NCBI RefSeq assembly: GCF_030272615.1
Contig: NC_081414.1
Span: forward strand, 809,635,069 to 809,699,068
Origin: Cryptomeria japonica
Taxonomy: Eukaryota; Streptophyta; Pinopsida; Cupressales; Cupressaceae
Reading direction: 5' to 3'
Length of the DNA: 64,000 nt
A program made the position numbers and the translations under genes. Numbering within the stretch: position 1 is the first letter of the stretch; each line of letters begins with the position of its first letter. Under the pieces are notes generated by a model. It made no database searches. It worked only from the letters and a program-made list of their open reading frames with translations, and was not told the origin of the DNA. Positions 55,076 to 64,000 of this stretch are shown piece by piece.

Positions 55076-56199
55076 TGTAAAGGTGATTTAAAATCAGTAT
55101 GTTATTTTAGATAATTGTGTGAAAAAGATGTTGATAAAAATGATTATCATGGTATTTATTTTATTTTATTTATATATGGTAAATTGATTTAAAAATAGGC
55201 TCATCAATAAATATATCAATGAATATCTTTTTTATATATTTAGTTAAGATGAGTATATTAGTAGTATTTTTAGTTGAAGGAAACAATTATTTTTGTGTGG
55301 GTAATAATAGTGTAATAATTTGGCTAAAGATAATTGAACAATGAATTTAAAATAAAAATATTTATTGAAAATTTATTTAAAAAATAATACTTAAATAATT
55401 TAGAAATTATGATAAACTTTTTGATTTGCTAAAGAACTCTGAGTTTTGGTAAATTTTGGAATCAAGTAATTTTACAAATGATTAAAGATAAATTATTGAT
55501 CATTAGAAAATTAGGTTTACATTATTTTGAAGATACTCTCACATGCACAGGTGTGTATGTAATAAAGTTAACTTTAATAAATAGAAGAGTTGACAATATA
55601 GATATAAAATTGGGATTGCTTATAATTTGACAATAATCACGTTAGTGATTTCAAATCCATAATATAATTTGCTCATGAATATGATATTGAAAATATTAGA
55701 TCTAAAGTGGTTTGCCCTTTTGACAAGTATAGTCTCCTACACTTATACCCCACTTTCCATGATTATATCTTAACAGTTAATTGCCCCAAAATTGACACTT
55801 TCATTATGGTATTTGATATAGCAATAAAGAGATATTGACATCCACCTTTGAAAATTTATTATGCAAAGATGAAAATGTTGACATTCTTAAGTCTTATGTA
55901 GAACCTTAATTATATCAAGAAAATTTTATAATGACAACAAAGGGAAAAGTCTCATATTGTAAGTGTGTACACAATGGACATATATTAAAAATAAATAAAA
56001 CTCCTAAGTAAATATAAAACTGAAACATGTAAATATAAAATAAATATAAATTTTAATTATGTCAGGAGTTGTAACCTATAGTGGCAACACGGGGTGGAGG
56101 AGGGGTAGAGTAGATGTGGGGAAGAATGTGAGTGTTTTAACAAAAATGAATTAAAAAATGTTAAATTGCCAGCATACATTCAACTAATAATGAAAGGAT

Positions 56200-57326
56200 A
56201 TATGTAATGTGATGAAAAATTAGGGTTCCCACCATAGAAGGAAAAAACTGCAATTTTTACTTGGGGACTAAGTACATTAAAAGAGGAGTGAAAACCCAAT
56301 AGATCTAGCCACAAATCAGTAAATATCAAGCTGAGAATTCTTCTTGGATTTTGCTTTTGGGTAAAAATTGATATAAAAAATGAATAAGCAATGAGCTGCA
56401 GTCATCGGATTGAGCCACAAACTTGTATCTGAACAATGTAAATGTATTTAGATCTATTCCTAGAAGGAGCTCCTGATTTGTCAGGACCAAGATGGTGGTC
56501 GCTCTGGTCCTCTGCACTTTTCACACTCCAATGGAGGATCAATTCATCACTATAAATAAAACCAATTCGGAAGGTCTCGACTCTATATATATTCCTGCAC
56601 ATAGTAGAGAAGGGAAATAGGTTGGGAATAGGGGTTTGCCTTAGGTCAAACCCTAGATTTGAAATTAACTATGAAATAGGATTGAATGGCAATAATAGAA
56701 ATGTTCTCCCTTTGAGGGAGATGTTGAATATTGACTAAAACATTGATAATATACCTTGGTATGGAGTTTTGTTTTTCTCCACATGGAATTAGGGTTTCAT
56801 GAAGTCTTCAACAACGTAGAACATGAATGTCAACTCCAATGCTTGAATCTTGACCTTACTTCTACTCTAATGCTTGAAAGAAGATTGATTGTTTTCTCAC
56901 TTACACTTGAATGCTTGATTGCTTAATGTCAAATTGAATTGATGTGTGTGTATATCAAAATGAGAGGGGTAGACCTCCTTTTATACTCACCCATCAAAAA
57001 ACAACTTAATTTTTTAACATGAGTTGACAAGAGATATAGATCCCCACCAAAATGTTATGACCATTAAGGGGCCTCAAAATAGGTCCCAATTAGGAGGACC
57101 AGGGCATTGGATTCTCTGGTCTTAGAGGGAACAAGGTGCTAGCACCTTGGTCATGACCAATTAGACACCAGAAAATGAGGGAAAATAAAGTGCAAGATCA
57201 AAATAACGACAAGTTTACATAATGTGAGTAAAATGAGGGCTTTGTTTAGGCCTCAGGACATGAAACCAACATGAGGGCCCAAATGAGGACAAAATTGTAA
57301 GGGAGTACAATTTAGGATGCTACATT
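56200..57326 (-). repeat. 3' LTR of H, left end uncertain
   Basis: The right end is set by TGTAGCATCC on the minus strand, next to the purine tract. A minus-strand TATA box (tataaaa, 56979-56985) is followed downstream by a leader-like stretch with no gene. Open frames at 56326-56602 are inside the LTR and not convincing. Confidence 0.5.
56979..56985 (-). promoter_or_regulatory. TATA box of the H LTR
   Basis: The minus strand reads gagtataaaaggagg, a standard TATA context about 340 bp into the LTR. Confidence 0.55.
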
Positions 57327-57871
57327 TAGCCCCCACTTTAGTGGGAGTATGAATATTGTAGTCACATAAATCTGTCCACTTAATTAAATGAATACTTAGT
57401 ATTTATTTGATTATTTAACCATCAATTAATAATTAATTAAATTAATATTTAATTAATTCATCTTAACCCTCTTCTCCTATTAGTTAAATAAATTATTCAA
57501 TTTATTTGATTTAATTCACTTAACCAAATTCAGACCATTAATTAAATAAATAAATCATATTTATTTAATTAAATATTTTCTCACATTTAAATAGATTAAT
57601 ATTTATTTAAATCCCCCAAAATCCCACCTCTCACATTTAAATAAATTAACATTTATTTAAATCACCTTTATCCTCTACCCACTTGCATTTTCCTACAAAT
57701 GCAAGTTGCACAATTATTTTAAATAAATAATTTATTTAAATCACCTTTATCCTCCACCCACTTGTATTTTCCTACAAAAGCAAGTTGCACCAACTATTTT
57801 AAATAAATTATTTATTTAAAATCCTATTTATCCTCACCCACTTGAAACCTTTAATGGTTTCCCTTAAAGTA

Positions 57872-57942
57872 TTCAAACTTGATGGCTTTAAAGTCTTCAA
57901 ACTTGATGGCTTTAAAGTCTTCAAACTTGATGGCTTCCTTCT
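57872..57942 (+). repeat. 24-bp triplet in solo LTR G2
   Basis: Three copies of ttcaaacttgatggctttaaagtc, perfect or nearly so. Absent from G1, so it arose after the two copies separated or was lost there. Confidence 0.85.
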
Positions 57943-58766
57943 ATAGTCTTCTTAAGACTTTAATGGTTTTCCTTAAAGTCTTCAAGCCTTTAATGGTTCC
58001 CCTCAAAGTCTTCAAGCATTTTAATGCTTTATCTTCCTTTTTCTCATTTAAATAAATTAATATTTATTTGAATATTTATCCAAATACAACTTGCACACAT
58101 TTATTGAAATAAATGAATTTTTATTTTAAATAAAATCCTATTTTCCCTCACCCACCAAATCCACTTGCAAAATCTAATCCCCTTCTAGATTCTTCTAACC
58201 CCTTCCTAATTAGCCTAATCCATCCCCTAATTATTGTCACATTCCTAAGCAAAATGGAGTCACTTCTCAAAGCCTAAAAGTCTTTGATAACCATTAAAGG
58301 CTTCCAACCTTCAAACACTAAATGTCTCAAAGTCTTTGATAACCATTGAAGGCTTCCAACCTTCAACCACTTAATCCACAAAGTCTTCAAAAACCATTAA
58401 TGGTTAACCCAAACCCTCCTACATGGTTAAAACATTTGTTTTGACTCAACCTCTACCCAACCCAAGGGTCTCATCAAGCCTTTAATGCTTTGACCATGAT
58501 TATCTCTTAATCATTTGCACAAAGGTTTATCCTTGCATTTACTCCTAATCCAGTGGGTAATCCTAATTTAGGCTTGACCCTTACCTTCTAGATAACCATG
58601 AGGTCTCCTCAGGCATTTAATGCCTCCAACCTCTTCTCTCAACCCAATCTTATGTTGACACTTGTCACCATTTCATTGGTGCAAATTGTGCACATGGATC
58701 CCCAACTTTCAAGCTTGACCCTTGATTAAACCTTTCAATCCTGGCCATCCATTGCTCCATTTTTCC

Positions 58767-58774
58767 TATAAATA
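58767..58774 (+). promoter_or_regulatory. TATA box of solo LTR G2
   Basis: The sequence tataaata, followed by gagcccattccttcataatccagatcctg, matches the promoter block of G1. A solo LTR with an intact promoter could read into the 3' UTR of H. Confidence 0.6.
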
Positions 58775-59230
58775 GAGCCCATTCCTTCATAATCCAGATC
58801 CTGAAAAACTTGTATGCATTTAGGCTATAGACATTTTTAGAGAGCATTTAGCATAGCATAACTAAAATCTTGTCTTTTTGGTAAAATCAATCATTTTAGC
58901 ATCAATAGCATAGTATTTAGCTTTTCATTTCATATTTGAAGCTTAATATTAAATCTCAATCCTCCATAAGCATCCATAGTGCAAAAAGCTGCTGAGAGCT
59001 ACACTCATTTGGGACTTGGAGAGGAGAGGAACAAGGGAGGAGCAACTATGAGCATCTTGATTAGCTATTTCATTCTATGTTTATATGCTTTCTATTTCAT
59101 GCTTAATATCTCTCTTGATATGCCTGTTTAGGATAATCTTTTGTTGCTAACACTAACGTTTGTTTCTTGTGCTCTTGTGTGTGTTGCCATCAAACAGATT
59201 TTCTAATCCTTTTTGCAGAGCATCAAATAT

Positions 59231-60340
59231 TATCAGTAAAATACAAAGGTTCACATTGAAAAAGCTTTCACCAAGATGTCAAAGGGACAAGACACTCTTA
59301 GCCCCCAACGGACTTTAGGATCTTACCACTTCAAGATAAAGATAAAAGGGACATCATAAGAAAGAGAAAGAAAGAGAACCATGACTACTAGCCTAGTAAG
59401 GTTCACTTACCACGAGTCATGAAAATAAAAATACCAAAATTACAAAGAAAAAGACCAAGTTTTCAAAGTAACTTGAGTATCAAGATATGAAAAAGAGTGA
59501 AATATTGAGCGAAGTGTATCCTCCCATGTTATAACGACTGCATATACCACAATAGGAGCAATTACTTTAAGGTAATATACATTCATCCAAAAGACAAGCA
59601 CATTATCACAATGACATGCCCCCAAGAGGGATACATCAAAGGATAATGATCACAAAACACATAAGGGTTCTACTTAACTCTGGGGTTAGTATGCTCTTAT
59701 GATAAATAATGTATATCATGTATATATTTTCATTGAATTGTCCCCATTCCTGAAAGAAAGTTGAACCGCAATGGAAGAAGGGCACATGTGTGTTTTGAGT
59801 AAACATGGGAGAGTCCAAAAGAGGTCTCAACGCTTTGCATCATCCTCAAGTAGATAACACTAAGGACAACAAATAGAAAAAATGAGAAACAAATAGAGGA
59901 ATGTCATAAATAAAAAAGAGAGGAAGGATAAAGGGAATCTACAATACAAATGAAGCTAATCAAGAAAATCATCCACCTCCCAATCTTGCTGAACATTGTT
60001 TTGGGAAGGTGGACAATATGAAAGAGGAGGAACTTCGAGCATGGTATATGGAGCTACCAAAAGTTCCAAACAAGGACCATGCTCTAATGATGACTCACTT
60101 TGTCTATTACTAGGAGATAGGATTAATACTTGTAAAAATTATTTGGATAAATCATTGTCAACATCAACATATTCATTTTCATCATTGGAATCATTAGCAT
60201 CAACATTGTTAGCATGAACATCATTTTCATCCATCTCTTCATCAAGATTAATAAAAATAGGATCTTTAATTGAAATAGAACATAAACCATCATTTTTCTT
60301 AAGCATTTTATGTCTTGAAGATTTAGGTTGAACTTTCTCC
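59231..60340 (-). other. 3' region of H, no RT or integrase
   Basis: Between the protease reading frame and the purine tract, 1.1 kb holds only an acidic, repetitive coding-like stretch (DENDVHANNVDANDSND near 60200) in the gag-protease frame, then unrecognised sequence. No polymerase or integrase motif was found. Confidence 0.5.
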
Positions 60341-60351
60341 CTAGGGTTAGG

Positions 60352-61510
60352 TTAAGGCTCGATAAATGGGATTATGTTAGCATTTGGTGTCTTTGGGGAG
60401 GAAATAGGTTGAGAGGAAAGCTCATGAGCCTTAGCATGGAGTCTCCATTGATGTTCTCTCGCACAATGATTTATTTTAATTTTAGCCAAGGGTTGTGAAG
60501 GTTTAGGATCAATAGGCATAGTCTTCTTCTCTTCTTTTAAAGAAGGATGCATGGGAGAAGGTTCTTTATGTTGAAAGATAGCAAATGTCAGACATTTCCC
60601 TTTGTAAGATGTAGGAGCTGCAACTGCAACATATAAAAGAGGAATAGAGGGTGTAGGAAGGAGACCAAATCCATCATGAGGAGGAATAGGTATATCATGA
60701 TGAGGAGGAATAGGTCTAGGATCTCTAGGCTTAATCAAAGATAAGATCATCTCATTCTTAAAATTTTGATAAGAGACAAAGAGAGCATCACTTCTAGGTT
60801 TAAGAGGTTAAAATTGTTTAGACCAAAAGTAATCAAGATTAACATCTCCACACCTCACCATGGGTTGGTACATGCTATGAAAAATTGTTATGATTTTGTC
60901 ATTAAGAGGGAATTTCAAACACTTATGAATGGTAGAAGGAGTCACTTTCATGGAAGAGAGCCAAGGATGTCCCAACTTCACAGGAAATTGGTTTGAAGTG
61001 GGAATGATAGAAAAAATGGCATCTAAGCACTTAGTACGAACCTCAACTGGAAGAGTAATAGAACCATCAAAGATTTTAATCATGACATCAGATTTATCAT
61101 ATGTTACTTGATGAAATTGTAGTGTAATGATATTATTTAGTTATCACATTCACCATACATGCTGGATCAATGAGTACCCCTCGTGAGAGTATGTCTTTGA
61201 TCCTCACAATAATATATAATGGGCCATTAGGTGATTCAATAATCTCACTAGGATAAAAGGTAATGCATATGTCCTTAGGAGGTGTAGGTTTATCAATAAA
61301 TTCACCACATTATTAGACTCAAGGCCAATATCATTAGGAGAAAAGGCAAGATGCTCAAACTCAATCACATTAGTTGAATGTGAAGACAAAGGATTAGTAA
61401 AGATTTGGAGGTTTTGATTTGGAGAAGCTACGAAATTGTTTCCTTTGTCATTCACACCATCTACAAATATGATATTATTATCAATGAGGTCTTGAATTTT
61501 GCTCCATAGG
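60352..61510 (-). pseudogene. Protease region of H
   Basis: In the gag frame the minus strand reads GVLIDPACMVNVI near 61160, the position of the aspartic protease motif (family: VLIDGGAGLNV), where the catalytic Asp is kept but the next residue is Pro. Downstream, VKLGHPWLSSMKVTPSTIHKCLKFP matches the Tat-type LGRPWIH..A.PST.H..LKFP block. A Pro-rich tail follows (60352-60750). Two stops interrupt the stretch. Confidence 0.65.
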
Positions 61511-61521
61511 GAATAACACTT

Positions 61522-63136
61522 TTAAGTGTCATGAGCAGGTTGACGATGATAATGGCAAAAAGATTTGGAATCAAGATAAGGTGGAAAGGGTCTGGATGTA
61601 TTAGCTTGTTTAATGGGAGGAAGTTTCAACACATTATTGTTGAACAATTGTATCATAATTCTATGGAAAGATTCAAAGAGAGGAGTAAATTCCTTTTTAA
61701 AATATTTGGATAAAGCAGACACACTTGTTGTTGTAGCTAATACCTGGGTATTTTTGTTGTCATTGAACTTGATGAATCCCTTGTCCGGTTTAAACTTCAC
61801 AAAAGGTTGTTGAGAACTTTCATTCTTATCAACTAGAGCCATTGAAGGAGGTTTCTCAAATTGAATCACTTGAAGTTAATAGTTATGAAGTACTACACAC
61901 AATGATGTAAATGAAATAAACTCAAAAAAGAGAAGCTTATTCCTAATTTATTTTTGCAAAATAGAAATAAAAATTATTTCAACATCATGATCAAGAATAG
62001 GATAAGAAATATGAGAATACAAATGCTTATATCTACCAATAAAATCATTTAATTTTTCTTTAATACCTTGCTTACAATGAATCAAATTAGTCAAAATAAT
62101 CTTAGGACCAATATTATTGTGAAATTGTTGAATGAAAGCATTAGCCAATTTTTGAAATGACGTAATAGAATAAGGAGGCAAAGAACAATACAATTGCAAA
62201 GATTTATCCCTAAATGTTCTAGTAAACAATTTAGCAAAAAGTCTTTGACCATGAGCGAAATCACTACACAAAGTTTGAAATTTTTTCACGAGTCAATGGA
62301 TCACCGTTTCCATTACAAAGCTCTAATTGAGGAACTTCCACATGTTTAGGAGGGACAACACGAACACTGCCATTAGATAATGGGATTGCTACATCAAATG
62401 TGGGCACATTAAACTTGGATTGGTTCATGGAAGCTATTTTTTCTTGCAAGGATGACACCGCTTGAGCTAGGCTATTAATGGTTACTTCGGTGGATGGGTT
62501 GAAATTAGACATGTTGGATTGGGATGGAGGAGTAACATTTTTAAATAAAGGAGGTTGAGAATAAGGAGGTGGAACACTATGATAAGTAGGTATAGGAGAT
62601 AATTGGGTCACAAATGGAAGACTCATGAAAGGAGGTATGATAGAGTTTTGATTATTAATGTTGCCCCCTTGAATAACATGGATAGGATTAACATTTTGTA
62701 TAGAAGTATACATTATGTTAGATGTGAAAGTAGGAATAATAATCTTAAAAGTAGTCATAGGAATAGAATGATTAACTTGACTAGTATGTTGAGTGTAACC
62801 AAGGACTTTGGCACAACTTTTCATAGGCATGATATTAGTGTCAACAATATGAGAAAGGTCACACAAAAATTCAATGCCAACTTTATCACTTTGAACCACT
62901 CTTTTAAATATTTCAATCAATGGGATAACCTAACTTTTCAGGTATTATTGACTCATCCATTGTTGAAGATTTTCAAATTCATTGTCAATCTTGTCTAATT
63001 GGTCAATATAAACCCTGGTTAGTGATTCACCCTCATCATGAGAATTATGCAAATAATGGGGATAAATAATACCAATTGTTGGAATAGAAGAACCACCCAC
63101 ATTCTCATGACACAAGTTATCCAAATTAGGCTCCAT
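61522..63136 (-). pseudogene. gag of H (Retrotrans_gag type)
   Basis: The N terminus is unusual, with Asn/Pro/Ser-rich segments. INSLAQAVSSLQEKI and VPTFDVAIPLSNGSV lead to DPLTREKFQTLC across a frameshift at an A run (about 62280). Then LFTRTFRDKSLQLYCSLPPYSITSFQKLANAFIQQF, GPKIILTNLIHCKQGIKEKLNDFIGRYK and LYSHISYP match the core of plant gypsy Gag. CHYHRQPAHDT*KCYSLWSKIQDLI follows, the C-H-H-C box of Tat-type elements with one stop inside it. Confidence 0.75.
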
Positions 63137-63602
63137 ATCCTTAGTGATTAAACCTTGGAAAGCCTTAATTATACAACTCCTCTCATGGAATTATTATAGG
63201 TAGGAATAATGTTGGTAAAACTCATGCCCAAAAGAGGGAAATTTGAATTTGAATTTGAAAATTATGATTAAGCAATACAAAGTTTTGTGAAAATGATTAA
63301 TTAACCAATTCACTAAGCAATTTGATTTGTGAATTTGAGAGATAAATGCATCTATATCATAACATAACATTCATAAAGATCATTTGAAAAATTATGCAAT
63401 CCACATGATAAATTTTAGAATTTAAAATTAGGGGTTGTATAAATTCAACCACTAAATTTATGTAATAAAATTTGAAAATTAGATCTACGAGGGAAAATTT
63501 GAATTTTAAATTAAATAAATAATCAGATTTGAAATAATAAATCTAAATTAGACAACCCACGAGCCCAATTTTAGACTTTAAAATTAGGGTTTTTATTAAT
63601 TT

Positions 63603-64000
63603 TGTTGGTGTAAATTATTTCTCATAATTACACTTTACTTTAGTTGACTTAGGGTAATGCATTTCATAGTAGTTTGGATACGAGACACTTAGGGAAGTGT
63701 GCACATAGGGATGATGCATGTAGGAGAAATTTCACCTTTTGTGGTCTTATCTTGTTGTTACATTCCACCTTTGGAGGGTGATCCACCTCTTGTGGAATAT
63801 TTTACTATTTCTCCTACCTATCCCTACCTACCCTTGTTTCTGATTGAGCCACATGTCATCATTCTATGCTCACATATCCATATGGCCTTGCCTTTATAAG
63901 AAAGCTCATCTACATTGTCTGTAATTTTTAATGATCTAGTTGATTAGTATTTGCCATCTTGATTAGAATACATTTTATTCTTGTCAAATCTTTTGTCTCT
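63603..64000 (+). repeat. LTR K of the A/E copia family, truncated by the window
   Basis: TGTTGGTGTAAAT opens an LTR that aligns with the minus strand of the A and E LTRs (gtaatgcatttc, gtggtcttatc, gccacatgtcatc). About 400 of an expected 450-480 bp are visible. TATA-like tttataag lies at 63893-63900. The orientation is plus, opposite to A and E. It cannot be told whether it is a 5' LTR, 3' LTR or solo LTR. It interrupts the leader of H. Confidence 0.75.

Larger units (their letters stand above)
52267..56200. other. AT-rich stretch without recognisable genes
   Basis: About 3.9 kb with only short frames and no motif that I recognise on either strand. It contains a poly-A and (TA)n run, a 115-bp tandem duplication and a 47-52-bp tandem repeat, listed separately. 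It may be the remainder of gypsy I's target region or older decayed elements. No LTR ends are visible. Confidence 0.5.
57357..59225 (+). repeat. Solo LTR G2
   Basis: 1869 bp from TGTAGTCACATAAATC to GAGCATCA, TSD aatat (57352-57356 and 59226-59230), no internal region. It is the same family as G1 but longer. Internal duplications explain the extra length: an 80-bp unit around 57650-57830, a 24-bp triplet (57872-57942) and a 62-bp unit (58283-58370). It inserted 30 bp from the purine tract of H. Confidence 0.9.
56200..63602 (-). mobile_element. Gypsy element H (Tat/Ogre-like), gag and protease only
   Basis: A minus-strand element. Its 3' LTR ends at 57326 (ggatgctaca), followed by the tract aaagtgggggctaaa on the minus strand, as in F. 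Going right, a 3' UTR contains solo LTR G2, then a protease region (60.8-61.2 kb), then gag (61.5-63.1 kb), then a leader interrupted at 63603 by K. No RT, RNase H or integrase lies between protease and the 3' LTR. H is therefore non-autonomous as it stands. The left end of its LTR is not resolved; 56200 is approximate. Confidence 0.65.

Noticed and set aside
56326-56602. Two overlapping minus-strand frames of about 65 codons
   Set aside because: Both are inside the LTR of H, overlap in different frames and have no recognisable motif.
1-64000. Host protein genes, rRNA, CRISPR arrays or bacterial features
   Set aside because: None found on either strand. All convincing coding motifs belong to retrotransposons or to the unknown ORFs described, and spaced repeats are tandem repeats or LTRs.

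Overview
The window looks like intergenic heterochromatin of a vascular plant with a large, repeat-filled genome. A gymnosperm is plausible, but that is an inference and nothing here fixes the species. I found no credible host gene, tRNA, rRNA or CRISPR array. Almost everything is LTR retrotransposons (Ty1/copia and Ty3/gypsy), inserted one inside another and mostly decayed. The support is plant-type iMet primer-binding sites (TGGTATCAGAGC), TG...CA LTR termini, polypurine tracts, gag/PR/IN/RT/RNase H motifs, and ten target-site duplications (TSDs) that I matched by eye, one of them with a single mismatch and one (cassette C) without proof of mechanism.

Layout. An old minus-strand gypsy element (called I) is the base layer; its RT and protease lie at 1.5-4.9 kb and its gag at 37.6-38.5 kb. 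It is split by F, a non-autonomous gypsy element at 4871-37560 (TSD cccat). F carries one intact 621-codon ORF of unknown function. The left LTR of F holds copia B (5098-25804, TSD cgtga) and a solo LTR, G1 (26444-27835, TSD taaat). F's interior holds E, a coding-free copia relative (32793-35296). The left LTR of B is itself split twice: by copia A (5159-11820, TSD gatat) and by C, a 6.3-kb cassette (13118-19446, flanked by aggtct) with one giant intronless ORF that matches no transposon protein I recognise. To the left, copia L (1-1522) runs off the window edge.

Further right, minus-strand copia J (39505-52261, TSD tggag) is split inside its integrase/RT region by plus-strand copia D (42359-49174, TSD ttgtt). 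An AT-rich stretch (52.3-56.2 kb) has only simple and tandem repeats. Gypsy element H (about 56.2-63.6 kb, minus) keeps gag and protease but no RT or integrase. Its 3' UTR has a second solo LTR of the G family (G2, 57357-59225, TSD aatat). H's leader is cut by K (63603 to the window end), an LTR of the A/E family on the plus strand.

The elements work as independent parasites, not as a pathway. A (LTRs about 1.6% different by eye) is younger than its host B, as nesting requires. The most unusual items are cassette C, with a long nuclear-signal-bearing ORF and a tandemly duplicated, G-box-containing upstream region, and the ORF of element F, which is open while every recognisable polyprotein around it is broken.
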